This document shows, one piece after another, positions 8,538 through 18,442 of a stretch of DNA of 64,000 nucleotides. The stretch spans positions 36,648 through 100,647 of the forward strand of contig JAFUQX010000044.1 in the NCBI GenBank assembly GCA_017472145.1, read 5' to 3'. Positions within the stretch are counted from its first letter, which is position 1, and each line of letters starts with the position of its first letter. The translations under genes and the position numbers were made by a program. Under the pieces are notes generated by a model. That model was not told where the DNA came from. It worked only from the letters and a program-made list of their open reading frames with translations, and did not search any database. The stretch is from Ruminococcus sp. (GTDB lineage Bacteria > Bacillota > Clostridia > Oscillospirales > Ruminococcaceae).

Positions 8538-9071
8538 TTATCTCATATAATCTGTCCGGATGCGATCATCCTGAACCGCACGAAGCACATATTTCTCATC
8601 CATATGACCCAATGCAATAGCGCAGCACGGAACCATTTCATCAGGCAGATTCAGCTCCCTGATCAGCTCCGGACTTTCATTCAAGGCTCTGACAGCCCCC
8701 CAGATGTGGCATGCGCCGATTCCCAGCTCCACAGCAGCCAACGCCATATTCTGAACGATAATAGCAGCGTTGGAGTAGCTTACATTATCCTGAGGAGCCG
8801 GCGGAACGATAGAAGACACCAGAATCACTGTTGGTGCGCCATAAAAGGGATGCAGACCGGGCGCATCTGCAAAAACAGCTGTAGCCTCCTCCCATCGGCT
8901 GAGATAATCTGCATTGCTGATAACGGTCAGTGTCAGTGTTTCATACTTTGCACGTCCTACCGGAGCAGCGCAGGCGGCCTTCAGAATTTCCTTCAATTCG
9001 GCCTCTGTGATATTTTCACCGTTATAGGAGCGGATGGATTTCCGGCTGTAGAGATTTTCAAGAGTATTCAT
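8538..9071 (-). CDS. Nitroreductase-family flavoprotein
   Basis: A 177-residue FMN-dependent nitroreductase-like protein, a typical single-domain length. The N-terminal SRKSIRSY binds the FMN phosphate, PVGRAKYETL follows, and the centre has the conserved NAAIIVQNMALAAVELGIGACHIWG helix region, where the flavin ring is held. The C-terminus has a compact IALGHMDEK strand. It probably reduces quinones, nitro compounds or flavins with NAD(P)H in the cytoplasm; the substrate is unknown. An AAAGGGAG ribosome site precedes the start. It is convergent with the acyl-CoA synthetase and independent of the large dockerin gene behind it. Confidence 0.88.
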   Translation of the reverse strand: MNTLENLYSRKSIRSYNGENITEAELKEILKAACAAPVGRAKYETLTLTVISNADYLSRWEEATAVFADAPGLHPFYGAPTVILVSSIVPPAPQDNVSYSNAAIIVQNMALAAVELGIGACHIWGAVRALNESPELIRELNLPDEMVPCCAIALGHMDEKYVLRAVQDDRIRTDYMR

Positions 9072-9187
9072 AACAAGGACTCCCTTTCAGATTCAATTTT
9101 GCACATCAGTCAGAATCGACTATATCGCTTTTTTATTATACCACATCTTCTCAGCAGATTCAACCTGTAAAGCCACTTTCAAAAATG

Positions 9188-9225
9188 AAAAAGCAATCTT
9201 CGCTTCAGGACGCAGATTGCTTTTT
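9188..9225. terminator. Intrinsic terminator with A- and T-flanked stem
   Basis: AAAAAGCAATCT and AGATTGCTTTTT form a 12-base perfect stem with a T run at the end on either strand. It lies 13 bases past the stop of the giant dockerin gene and most likely ends that transcript. Confidence 0.85.
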
Positions 9226-9237
9226 CCATACCTCTGT

Positions 9238-12200
9238 TTATTTGTTCAGAATTGCATCCCAACCGCCGGGAAGACTCGCACCCGTTCTTGCATAATAGGT
9301 AAGAATCAGAGTCGCATCTGCAATGGTAATGACACCGTCCGAATTCACATCCGCATACGGGAAAATCTCCTCATGCTCCTCCTGGTTCTTTCCAAAGATG
9401 GGATTCAGACTGGCTCCATACTTTGCATAGTACGAAAGCACCTCTGTTGCATCTGCGATATCCACATCTCCGTCTCTGTCTACATCTCCCAGCAAGCCCT
9501 GGGATGTGGGTTCGGCCGTCGTGAGTGTGGTGGTGACCGTGGTAACTACAGGTGCAGTAGTGGTTGTAGTTGTAAGCACAGTCGTTGTTGCCGTTGTGGT
9601 TGTAGTCGTGGTAGTTGTAGTTGTAGTTGTAGTGGTCGTTACTGGTTCAGATGCTGCAGCCGCAGTGGTTGTTGCAGCGGCTGTTGTTGTGGTGGTTGTA
9701 GTTGTAGTTGTATTGGTCGGGCCGGCTGTAGACAGTGTTGTTGTGATTTTCGTAGATCGTAATGTGGTTGTCATCGTTGTAGTCGTGGTTGTAATGGTCG
9801 TTGTTGTAGTTGTGGTCACAGTCGTTACCGGCTCAGATTCCGTTATCACAGTGGTGGATGCAGCAGCCGAAGTCGCTGTTGTAGTAGTTGTTGTGGTTGT
9901 ATTGGTCGGGCCGGCTGTCGATAATGCAGATATCGTTGTTGTGGTTTCTGTAGGCCGTAATGTGGTCGTCATCGATGCAGTTGTGGTCATAGTTGTTATT
10001 GGCTCAGATGTTATTTCTGAAGCCGTTGTCGTTTGGGCAGTCGTTGTCGTTTGGGTCGTACTGATGATTGCAGCTGTAGTGGTAAGTGTAGTTGTCGTTG
10101 TTATCGGCTTGGCAGTACTTACTGTAGTTACTGCGGCCGGCACGGAGGTGGTTGTTGCAGCTGTTGTTTCTGTAGTAGTGGTTGTGACAACAGCTGAAGC
10201 CGTTGTCGTGATCATTGTTTCATCGGAACGACAGACAGTCACAGTACATTCCATCAATGTTCCGCTGCATATAGCAAATATCGTAGCTGTGCCTTCGCTC
10301 ACCGCCGTTACCACACCATTATCAACCAGAACAACACCTGTATGATCACTTGTCCACTGAACAGCAGCTCCATCCGGCGCATTCAGAACAAGAAGCGTAT
10401 TCACATCGCCCACATTCATTATGAGCGTACCCGGAATGATCACAGGCTTTTTTTCCGTTACTGTTGTTGTTTCTGTTGCAGTGACTGCGGCGGCCGCTGT
10501 TGTTGTGGTGGTGACCGCTGTGGTTGACCTTGCAGTGGTCGTTATAGTGGGAATCGTTGCGGCGGCCGTCGTTGTCGTATTGGTCGGGCCGGCTGTCGAT
10601 AATGCAGATATCGCCGTGGTGACTTCTGTAAACGTTGTAGTGGTTACAATGGCAGCAGCAGTGGTTGTGGTTGTGAGGACCGGCTCAGATGTTGTTGCCG
10701 CAGCAGTGAATGTTGTTGTCTGCTTTGCTGTCGTATCCGTTGTAACGGCAGCAGTGGCTGTACTGCTGGTAGTAGTGGCCGATGTTTCAGCCGGCGTCGT
10801 AGGGCCGATTGAAGACAATGTGGTTGAAGCTGTGGTCGTTTGGGTCGTCTTTGGAGCTGTAGTTGTGGATGCAGCTGTCGCTGTAGTGCTCACTGCAGTA
10901 GTTGACCCGGAGGTGGAGACCGCTGTTGAAGCAGTGCTTGTTGTCGTTGTTGTGGTTATGGTTGTTGTTGTTGTAGTTGTCGTGGTCGTGGTGGTTGTTG
11001 TTGTAGTCGTCGTGGTGGTTGTCGTTGTTGTAGTCGTCGTGGTGGTGGTTGTCGTGGTCGTTTCAGCTGCGATCACTGCGGTACCCGTCACCATGTTATA
11101 ATTCTCCGTATCATCCGGTGTGAACTGCCATGTAAGTATATTCTCCCCTGCTGTAAGCTTTTTTACGGTGCTGACCCATTCAAGCATACCGGAAACTGTA
11201 CTTCCATCGGCAAGGGTAATCTCCGGCAGCGGGTCATTTTCATAGAAGACCTTATCCTCGATGGCTGCCTTGATCTCAGGGTCTGCCTTTAAGATCTTAA
11301 CGGTACCGCACCAGTAATCCTCTGTATACGCAGTGTCATTATAAATTGTCTGCAAAACAAATGCAAAGAGCGTATAAGTACCGACTTCAGTGGGCGCTTC
11401 ATCCATTCGTGTTTTGTCGGAATACCACACAAATTCAATCATATCAGGATCACTGTTCGTTATAAAGTCCTCTGGCCTTGGAGTCACGTCCTCTCCATAT
11501 ACATATTCAAGAGCATATGTTCCATTTTCAATGGCAGCGTATTCATTTCCGAAAGAATAACGCCATGCATTCTCATCACTCATATCACCGAAATAGCTTG
11601 TATAATACTCTTTAGTTACTATTTCAAGTCCCTCAAAGCTTGGATATTGATCCGTACCGATCGTCTGATACCAGACCTTCTTGTAATCGCCATTGTAAAG
11701 ATAAACCGCACCATAAACGGAAAGATCTGATCTTTCCGTCAGCTTTGCACCTACTTCACCGGATGCAAACGCCTCCTGGGTCTTTGTCTCAACATTTTCA
11801 ATTTCATTGCCGTTGGAATAGCCAAACAGCTCGTTCCCTTCAAGGCCATAGCAGAGTTCGATCGCACAGTTGTCTGCATAGCCGCATATACAGCCTGCAT
11901 AACCGGTTTCCTCGCCCACAGCAGAAATCTCACCTATACTATAACAGCTTGCAATCGCCGAGGAGGATGCATGCCCCCATATACCGCCTGCATTTACGGA
12001 AGTACCCTCCGCTGAAACATCACCCAGATTATAGCAGTCCGATACACTGCTGTATATACCTTTACCGCAGATACCGCCGGCATTTGAGCCTTCTCCGTAA
12101 GAGCGGATGTCACTTACACAAATATCACCTGTATTCATGCAGACAAATATCTGACCCTGGTTATAGTTGTAACCGCAGATACCGCCGACTGAGGCGTCCT

Positions 12201-15200
12201 CGGCTGTTATTGTGCCGGTATTTGTACAGTATTCAATCAAAGCATCCTTGTCGTTTTCATAATCACTGTCATAGTTTATACCACAGATACCGCCGGCATT
12301 AGAGCCGCCCATACCTTCGCTCAGGATAATTTCTCCGCTGAAGCTGCAGCCTGTAACCACGCCATCTGCATTCATTCCGCAGATACCGCCTATATACTTG
12401 CTCGATGTACCGCTGCCAACTATATTTCCGCTGCTGGTACAGCTGCTGATCGTACCGCCACAGTTCTCAAGACATATACCGCCAGCATCATCATCTGTTA
12501 TGATCGTGCCGTCAAAGCTGCACCCCGTGATTTCTCCGCCGGAATTTTCTCCGCAGATGCTTCCGCTGTTCTCAATATAGGAGTCCTCAATGCTTATATT
12601 GCATATAACCGCTTCACTGCCAGTCAATCCAAAAAGTCCGTTCATCCACCATATATACTGTTTTGTTTTTCCCTGAGCGTCCTCTATGGAATAAAGGCCG
12701 CTTATGCTGTGTCCCTGACCATCAAAGGTCCCATTATAATGTATATTATAATTCGTGCCCTCCGTTTCGTAGGCCAGGCCTTCATGGAATGTGAAATAGG
12801 AACCAATCGGAATCCAGCTCCTGAAGTCACCCTCCGAGAGATTTTCATCTGAATCAAGTACATTTTTATTTATTACAATATCATCTGTCAGTACCGCATC
12901 ATAATCCGCATAGCCAACATATACACCATCTGTTTCCGTGCATTCGATGCTTCTGACAAGCTCTGAGAACCAGTACAGCTGACCTGCATTCCCGATTTCA
13001 TATACGCCCGCTTCATTCAATACAGCCGCCTCATAGAAATCACAGACCGTACAGAAGCCGTTTTCATATTCATCATGCGGACATTTATATCCACAGTCCA
13101 GGCATACACCGTCTTCGCTGTTCTTATGAGAGCACTCCCTTCCGCATTCGTCACATACGCTGTTCGTGTAGACCAGATGCTGACAGATCTCGCCGCAGTT
13201 GGTGCACACGCCCTCTGTGTAGGCATGCTCGGTTTCATCAGAGTTTGCATATTCGCCCTCATAGCAGTATACAGTCAAATGGCCAAGCACAGGATACAGG
13301 TCCGTACCGATATTCTGTCCCCATACGGAGCCATCATAAACACATTCATCCAGGTACGCATCTTTACCTTCACAGCCCTTTGCCAGAATATAGGCCATTT
13401 CACCGGACAGAAGCTGCTCCTCTGTAACCGTTCCTTCTGCTCCATCCTCTGACAGATACCAGCAGCTGAAAGGCCCCATGTTTATTTCTCCGCATATCTG
13501 CTCGGTGTATTCGTCACCTGTGATCGTTCCCACATTCAGGCAATTGGCAACTGCATTAAAACGAGAAGGACTGTTGGAGGCTGCAATACCCGCTGTGTAC
13601 TGAGAACCAGTCACATCACCGGCATTCAGACAATTTATGATGTCGCCGTTATTTTTTGCGCAGATTCCGGCCGTATTTTCCGTACCGGTTATTGCGCCTG
13701 TGTTATAGCATCCTGAAATCAGCGGGCCTTTATAAAAATACGTATCGCCGCAGATTCCGGCTGTACAGCTCTGACCCATTACACTTCCTGTATTCCAGCA
13801 GTTCGTAAAAGAGCCCACACACTCTTTATCCGTGCTGGAATAGCCTGAGCCATAGCCGCAGATTCCGCCCACACAATCCGTACCGCTTATCTTACCTGTA
13901 TTAGAACAGCCGGAAACATCAGCGGCACTAGAGCCAACGATTCCTCCCACTGTATTTTCTCCGCTGATATTGCCGGAGCTGCTGCAATCCGTGATCGAGC
14001 TTCCATACTCAGCACTTCCGCACAGGCCGCCGACACTGCTTGCTGATACCTGGAAGGAGCTGGCATTGATGCACTCTGAAAGGATGCCTGCGTTCCGTCC
14101 GCACAGACCGCCTATAGATGCACTGTAATTTTCATAAGGCTCATAGCTGATTTTTACATCACTTGTACATCCGCTGATCACGCCGTCATTATATCCTGCA
14201 ATGGCTCCGATAAAATGTGTTTCTCCATATTCATAAGCCTGCGCACTGCAATCACAATCGAGATAGGATTCCTTTATATGAAGATTGCTCACTGAGCCGG
14301 TTTCTCCGATATGACCAAACATACCGAAATACAGCTGAGACACATCGTTTATATACAGTCCGCTTATTGTATGCCCCTGGCCGTCAAAGCTGCCGCAATA
14401 TGCGATCCTTATGTCCCCTGCGCTCTCCCCTTTGCTGATCCGGCCACCGATAGGCTGCCATGCTCTGAAAGAGCCTTTCAGGAGATTTCCGTCCGCATCG
14501 AAAAGCGCTTCATTCATAGTGATATCATCTGTAAGGACGGCATCCAGATCCGCACCATCTCCGGTATTGTAAACAAGCTCCGAAAACCAATACAGCTGAC
14601 CTGCGTTTCCGATTTCATATACACCGTCCCCTCTGAGGGAGGCCGGCTCATATTGGTCACAATACACGCAAATGCCATTGCTGTAGGTACACTCCGGATG
14701 AGAATCAGGATCATTCAGATAAACCTCTCCCTCTCCCAGGTAAACAGTATCACCTCCCAGAACCGGAAAAAGATCAGTGCCTATTTTCTGTCCCCAGATC
14801 TCACCGGAATATTCCGTTCCATCCTCAAGGATAACGCCCTGGGACAGAAGATAGGCGACCTTTCCTCTTGAAAATATATATTTGCTGAATGTCTGTATAT
14901 CTGACGAATTCCCTGAATCTGAACCTATAGGAACTGAATTCTCCAGACAATAACTGTTAGCAAGTACAGCACCCGAAACATTGGCTCCGCATATACTGCC
15001 AGCTGATGTATCGCCTCCTTCTGCGGAAACAAAGCCTGTACTGTAGCAATTGGCTATTAAAGCATTCCCATCGCTTAGTCCGCATAGGCCGCCTGCACAT
15101 GGGTACTCCCCCTCTGTTATCACTGTACCTGTACTGAAGCAATTTACGATACTGCTTCCATTGTGGCCGCATATCCCCCCTATAAGCTCACCGCCATAAA

Positions 15201-15711
15201 AGTAAGAATCAACAACGCCCAGATTTTTAATCTCTCCCCCATTGTCCAGACGTCCGAAAAGACCGTTGCATTCATAGCCATAAACGGAAGAATCTGAATA
15301 CAATCCGCTTATCGTATGTCCTTTTCCGTCAAACACATCATAATACGGGGTTTCAACGCCAATCGGTGTCCATTCTCTGAATGTCCCCTCCGCCAGTGTG
15401 CCGTCCTCATTCAGCACATTTTCATTTACTACAATATCTGCCGTAAGAACGGCCGGCCCATTCAGTTGATTCCCATTCACCTGCTGAGCATACCAGTAAA
15501 GCTGACCGGCCTTTCCGATTTCATACCCATTTTCGCCCAGAACCGCTTCTTCGTAGCAGCCGCAGTCTATATCTGTACAAAAGCCGTTTTCATCATAAAC
15601 ACAGCCCTCAGCCGCATCCGTCAGCACAAGTCCCGGACTCGGCGTCGCCATGGACAAAGCGGTTGTCAGCGCCGATATAACAGCGGCGATTCTTTTGCCT
15701 ATACTTTTCAT
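9238..15711 (-). CDS. Giant secreted GLUG-repeat dockerin protein with poly-Thr linkers
   Basis: A 2157-residue secreted protein. A signal peptide spans about 1-33. Residues about 35-1400 are three blocks, each opening with YEIG-AGQLYWF and PIG...GQGHTISGLY and then carrying many GLUG-like units of the form GGICGxN-G-I-C, most with a Cys inside the repeat. Between blocks lie Cys-rich CxxCG-xxC-H units, four in succession at about 810-905. About 1400-1540 are MBG/Ig-like (TPEDF, TEVGTYTLFAF, TWQFTPDDTENY). Then come a poly-Thr linker (about 1543-1750), a BIG2-like Ig domain (about 1755-1830), a second Thr-rich linker (about 1835-2070) and a dockerin (about 2078-2157). No catalytic motif is visible; it is likely a surface adhesin or structural component attached through the dockerin. 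Confidence 0.88.
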   Translation of the reverse strand: MKSIGKRIAAVISALTTALSMATPSPGLVLTDAAEGCVYDENGFCTDIDCGCYEEAVLGENGYEIGKAGQLYWYAQQVNGNQLNGPAVLTADIVVNENVLNEDGTLAEGTFREWTPIGVETPYYDVFDGKGHTISGLYSDSSVYGYECNGLFGRLDNGGEIKNLGVVDSYFYGGELIGGICGHNGSSIVNCFSTGTVITEGEYPCAGGLCGLSDGNALIANCYSTGFVSAEGGDTSAGSICGANVSGAVLANSYCLENSVPIGSDSGNSSDIQTFSKYIFSRGKVAYLLSQGVILEDGTEYSGEIWGQKIGTDLFPVLGGDTVYLGEGEVYLNDPDSHPECTYSNGICVYCDQYEPASLRGDGVYEIGNAGQLYWFSELVYNTGDGADLDAVLTDDITMNEALFDADGNLLKGSFRAWQPIGGRISKGESAGDIRIAYCGSFDGQGHTISGLYINDVSQLYFGMFGHIGETGSVSNLHIKESYLDCDCSAQAYEYGETHFIGAIAGYNDGVISGCTSDVKISYEPYENYSASIGGLCGRNAGILSECINASSFQVSASSVGGLCGSAEYGSSITDCSSSGNISGENTVGGIVGSSAADVSGCSNTGKISGTDCVGGICGYGSGYSSTDKECVGSFTNCWNTGSVMGQSCTAGICGDTYFYKGPLISGCYNTGAITGTENTAGICAKNNGDIINCLNAGDVTGSQYTAGIAASNSPSRFNAVANCLNVGTITGDEYTEQICGEINMGPFSCWYLSEDGAEGTVTEEQLLSGEMAYILAKGCEGKDAYLDECVYDGSVWGQNIGTDLYPVLGHLTVYCYEGEYANSDETEHAYTEGVCTNCGEICQHLVYTNSVCDECGRECSHKNSEDGVCLDCGYKCPHDEYENGFCTVCDFYEAAVLNEAGVYEIGNAGQLYWFSELVRSIECTETDGVYVGYADYDAVLTDDIVINKNVLDSDENLSEGDFRSWIPIGSYFTFHEGLAYETEGTNYNIHYNGTFDGQGHSISGLYSIEDAQGKTKQYIWWMNGLFGLTGSEAVICNISIEDSYIENSGSICGENSGGEITGCSFDGTIITDDDAGGICLENCGGTISSCTSSGNIVGSGTSSKYIGGICGMNADGVVTGCSFSGEIILSEGMGGSNAGGICGINYDSDYENDKDALIEYCTNTGTITAEDASVGGICGYNYNQGQIFVCMNTGDICVSDIRSYGEGSNAGGICGKGIYSSVSDCYNLGDVSAEGTSVNAGGIWGHASSSAIASCYSIGEISAVGEETGYAGCICGYADNCAIELCYGLEGNELFGYSNGNEIENVETKTQEAFASGEVGAKLTERSDLSVYGAVYLYNGDYKKVWYQTIGTDQYPSFEGLEIVTKEYYTSYFGDMSDENAWRYSFGNEYAAIENGTYALEYVYGEDVTPRPEDFITNSDPDMIEFVWYSDKTRMDEAPTEVGTYTLFAFVLQTIYNDTAYTEDYWCGTVKILKADPEIKAAIEDKVFYENDPLPEITLADGSTVSGMLEWVSTVKKLTAGENILTWQFTPDDTENYNMVTGTAVIAAETTTTTTTTTTTTTTTTTTTTTTTTTTTTTTTTTTITTTTTTSTASTAVSTSGSTTAVSTTATAASTTTAPKTTQTTTASTTLSSIGPTTPAETSATTTSSTATAAVTTDTTAKQTTTFTAAATTSEPVLTTTTTAAAIVTTTTFTEVTTAISALSTAGPTNTTTTAAATIPTITTTARSTTAVTTTTTAAAAVTATETTTVTEKKPVIIPGTLIMNVGDVNTLLVLNAPDGAAVQWTSDHTGVVLVDNGVVTAVSEGTATIFAICSGTLMECTVTVCRSDETMITTTASAVVTTTTTETTAATTTSVPAAVTTVSTAKPITTTTTLTTTAAIISTTQTTTTAQTTTASEITSEPITTMTTTASMTTTLRPTETTTTISALSTAGPTNTTTTTTTTATSAAASTTVITESEPVTTVTTTTTTTITTTTTTMTTTLRSTKITTTLSTAGPTNTTTTTTTTTTAAATTTAAAASEPVTTTTTTTTTTTTTTTTATTTVLTTTTTTAPVVTTVTTTLTTAEPTSQGLLGDVDRDGDVDIADATEVLSYYAKYGASLNPIFGKNQEEHEEIFPYADVNSDGVITIADATLILTYYARTGASLPGGWDAILNK

Positions 15712-15764
15712 ATAGAAGCCTCCTTGTGTAATCTAACAAAGTACCATAAGCTATAAACAATATA

Positions 15765-15793
15765 ATTGTAGCATTTTCACCACAAACTGTCAA
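15765..15793 (-). promoter_or_regulatory. Promoter of the giant dockerin gene
   Basis: On the minus strand TTGACA (15793-15788), a 17-base spacer and TACAAT (15770-15765) lie about 55 bases before the start codon. The spacer shares AGTTTGTGGT with the promoter of the pectate lyase gene at 45966-45994. Confidence 0.75.
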
Positions 15794-15866
15794 GCATTCT
15801 GCATATTTTTACTGCATATTTACAGTCTGTTCTATCGGCGGCGGCTTTTTTATTCTCCGGAAAAGG

Positions 15867-15895
15867 TTTACTTTTTCATTCTCATTTGCTATAAT
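15867..15895 (+). promoter_or_regulatory. Promoter of the ThrE-type exporter genes
   Basis: TTTACT at 15867-15872, a 17-base spacer and TATAAT at 15890-15895 precede the exporter gene, with AAGGAG as its ribosome site. Confidence 0.65.
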
Positions 15896-15926
15896 GGATA
15901 CAGAATAATGCGAAGGAGACAATACA

Positions 15927-16682
15927 ATGAATGAATTGCTTGACTGCGGCCTGGATATCGGAGAGCAGATGCTCATCTGCGGCGGTGAGGTCCACAGAGT
16001 AGAGGACAGTCTGAAAAGAATCTTTCATGCGCTGGGAGCAAGCCGCATTGATGTTTTTATCATAACCAGCAGTATGATCGTAACCATCCATACGGCAAAC
16101 GGTGAAGCCTTCACACAGACAAGGCGGATCACAGACACTGGAATCGACTTTGAGCGGCTGCATAGACTCAATGCGCTGTCAAGAAAAATCTGCTGTACCA
16201 AAATGACAGCTGCTGACATAAAACGGGAGCTTTCCAGAATTATGGCCTGCAAAAGCTATCCCTTCTGGCTGGAGTGCATCTGTCATGCGGCCATTGCCGG
16301 CTGCTTTACGCTCTTTTTCGGCGGCGGTATCATTGAAGCAGCAGTTTCTCTGGCCGCCGGTATGATCGTACGTCTGCTTGTCATACTCAGTGACAGGACT
16401 GTGAAAAACAAGATCTTTTCAAAGTTTATAGCATCCTTTGCAGCAACTGCTCTTGCATGGATCGCCTTCAGGCTATGCATCATTCCGGATGTAAACAAGG
16501 TGATCATCGGCAGCATTATGGCACTTCTGCCCGGAATTGGTCTTACAAATGCCCTGCGTGATCTGCTTGTGGGCGACAGCATTGCCGGACTTCTCCGTAC
16601 GATCGAAGCCTGTATTACAGCTCTGGCCATTGCAGCCGGCTATTTCATTCTGGCTATGATTGCAGGAGGTATTGCCGTATGA
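15927..16682 (+). CDS. ThrE-type threonine/serine exporter, large half (YjjP-like)
   Basis: A 251-residue protein matching the DUF1212/YjjP half of split ThrE exporters. A soluble N-terminal part of about 110 residues contains GGEVHRVEDSLKRI and FIITSSMIVTIHT, followed by about five membrane segments including AAIAGCFTLFFGGG and AMLPGIG-like MALLPGIGLTNALRDLLVGD. It should work in the inner membrane with the product of the next gene, whose start overlaps its stop by four bases. The usual substrates of the family are threonine, serine or small dicarboxylates; the true substrate here is unknown. Confidence 0.85.
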   Translation: MNELLDCGLDIGEQMLICGGEVHRVEDSLKRIFHALGASRIDVFIITSSMIVTIHTANGEAFTQTRRITDTGIDFERLHRLNALSRKICCTKMTAADIKRELSRIMACKSYPFWLECICHAAIAGCFTLFFGGGIIEAAVSLAAGMIVRLLVILSDRTVKNKIFSKFIASFAATALAWIAFRLCIIPDVNKVIIGSIMALLPGIGLTNALRDLLVGDSIAGLLRTIEACITALAIAAGYFILAMIAGGIAV

Positions 16683-17140
16683 CCTCACATGAAATCATCC
16701 AGCTTGTCACCGGCTTTATCGGCTCATTATGCTTTGGTATTCTCTTTAATCTGCACGGCTGGCGTCTGGCTGTATCGGCTCTGGGCGGTCTGTTTACATG
16801 GGGACTTTTTCTCCTTTTCAGCTTTTTTATCAAAAACGATCCGCTCTGTTATTTTATTGTCGCAGCCATCATTTCCTTCTATTCTGAAATAATGGCAAGA
16901 GTGCTGAAAACACCTGCAACGCCAATCATCACGACTTCCCTTGTCCCTCTGATTCCTGGCAGCTCCCTTTATTATACCATGTCCTATGCCTTTCACAGCA
17001 ACTGGATTCAGTTCTGGGAAAAGGCAGTATCCACCCTGAAGCTTGCATCCGCTCTGGCTCTTGGCATCCTCTGTGTGACGGCTATGGTACAGCTATTCTT
17101 CAAAATCCTCGCCCGCAAAAATAAAAAATGCAGCAAATAA
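16679..17140 (+). CDS. ThrE-type exporter, small half (YjjB-like)
   Basis: A 153-residue hydrophobic protein with about four to five membrane segments, matching the DUF3815/YjjB half of split ThrE exporters. Landmarks are the FNLHGWRLAVSALGG region, the VLKTPATPIITTSLVPLIPG motif that is strongly conserved in the family, and the GSSLYYTM continuation. It overlaps the upstream YjjP-like gene by four bases, so the two halves are probably made together and form one transporter. Confidence 0.85.
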   Translation: MTSHEIIQLVTGFIGSLCFGILFNLHGWRLAVSALGGLFTWGLFLLFSFFIKNDPLCYFIVAAIISFYSEIMARVLKTPATPIITTSLVPLIPGSSLYYTMSYAFHSNWIQFWEKAVSTLKLASALALGILCVTAMVQLFFKILARKNKKCSK

Positions 17141-17193
17141 AAAACGGTTCAGACGCGGAGGAGATCCCATTCCATTCAATTGCAGTGCAAAAA

Positions 17194-17228
17194 TACGGAG
17201 CAGATTCTAGTAAAGAACCTGCTCCGTA
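17194..17228. terminator. Convergent intrinsic terminator
   Basis: TACGGAGCAG and CTGCTCCGTA form a 10-base stem, extended by TTCT/AGAA pairs, with TTTTC on the plus side. It serves the exporter genes and, from the other side, the end of the nitrogen operon at dapL. Confidence 0.8.
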
Positions 17229-17254
17229 TTTTCATATTCAGCCGCCGTATACCA

Positions 17255-18442
17255 CTACTTCTTTAACAGCTCCTTGATCCTTTCAGCAGCAATGCGAGTA
17301 TCCTCGGGGCGGCCGAAGGTGGAGAAACGGAAATAGCCCTCTCCGCAAGAACCAAAGCCTTCTCCGGGAGTGCCTACCACCTGAATCTCATGGAGCAGAT
17401 GATCAAAGAACTCCCAGCTTGTCATACCGTCCGGACACTTCATCCAGATATAGGGCGCATTCTTTCCGCCGCAGTACCATATTCCCAGCTCATCCAGTAC
17501 CTTCATCAGGCAGGCCGCATTTTCCTTGTATATTTTGATATTGTCATGGATCTGCTTCTGCCCCTCCGGAGTGAATACAGCCGCAGCCCCCTTCTGAATG
17601 ATATAGGACACACCGTTTGTTTTGGTTGTGCGGTTGCGGACCCACATTGCATTCAGATTCATGCCCTTTCTTTCAAGCTCCTTCGGGATGATCGTATAGC
17701 CCAGACGAGTGCCTGTAAAGCCTGCTGTTTTGGAGAGAGAGCAGATCTCAATCGCACAGGTACGTGCACCCTCTATTTCAAAAATGCTGTGCGGAAGTGA
17801 TTCATCCTCAATGAATGCTTCATATGCTGCATCGAAAAGAATCACAGAGCCGTTCTTGTTTGCATAATCGACCCATTCCTTCAGCTGTGTGCGGGTAAAT
17901 ACGGCACCTGTGGGATTGTTGGGGGAACAGATGTAAAGGATATCTGCCCTGAGGCCTTCATCCGGAGCAGGCCGGAAGCCATTTTCCCGCCCGGAAGCAA
18001 GATGTACGATTTTTCTGCCTCCCATCACATTGGCATCTACATAGGCCGGATAGGCCGGCTCAATGACCAGGGACGTGTTGCTGCGGTCGAACAGGTCCAG
18101 AATATCACCCAGCTCATCACTTGCACCGCTTGAAACAAATACCTCATCCGGTGAAAGCGCAACCCCTCTGGTCTTGTAATATTCCGAAATGGCATCACGC
18201 AGAAACGGTGCGCCGCACTCCGGCATATATCCGTGAAAGGTTTCAGGCACGGCCTGGTCATCAACGGCTTCGTGAAGCGCACGAATTACAGCGTCACACA
18301 GCGGAAGCGACACATCGCCAATGCCCATTCTGTAAAGACGGGCCTGCGGGTGCGCATTCAGATACGCCTTGGTTTTCTGGGCAATGTTGTAGAAAAGGTA
18401 GGAATCCTTCAGATCTGCATAAAAAAGGTTGGGTGTGATCAT
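17255..18442 (-). CDS. dapL: LL-diaminopimelate aminotransferase
   Basis: A 395-residue PLP enzyme that converts tetrahydrodipicolinate directly to LL-diaminopimelate with glutamate as amino donor, in lysine and cell-wall synthesis. Landmarks are YRMGIGDVSLPL near the N-terminus, the EPAYPAYVDANVM segment, the SPNNPTGA motif, and the PLP lysine in CSLSKTAGFTGTRLGY. Length and the GYMPECGAPFLRDAI segment fit DapL better than ordinary class I aminotransferases. The start overlaps the stop of dapF by four bases, pairing two consecutive steps of one pathway. It is the last gene of the long leftward nitrogen transcript. Confidence 0.9.
   Translation of the reverse strand: MITPNLFYADLKDSYLFYNIAQKTKAYLNAHPQARLYRMGIGDVSLPLCDAVIRALHEAVDDQAVPETFHGYMPECGAPFLRDAISEYYKTRGVALSPDEVFVSSGASDELGDILDLFDRSNTSLVIEPAYPAYVDANVMGGRKIVHLASGRENGFRPAPDEGLRADILYICSPNNPTGAVFTRTQLKEWVDYANKNGSVILFDAAYEAFIEDESLPHSIFEIEGARTCAIEICSLSKTAGFTGTRLGYTIIPKELERKGMNLNAMWVRNRTTKTNGVSYIIQKGAAAVFTPEGQKQIHDNIKIYKENAACLMKVLDELGIWYCGGKNAPYIWMKCPDGMTSWEFFDHLLHEIQVVGTPGEGFGSCGEGYFRFSTFGRPEDTRIAAERIKELLKK

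Noticed and set aside
10920-11080. The ACN-rich tract as a CRISPR-like or satellite repeat
   Set aside because: There are no spacers and no fixed repeat unit; it encodes a Thr linker in frame.
9506-11101. Long plus-strand frames rich in valine opposite the giant dockerin gene
   Set aside because: They are the antisense reading of Thr codons (ACN gives NGT, mostly Val). They have no ribosome sites and no family likeness, and the minus-strand protein is clearly real.
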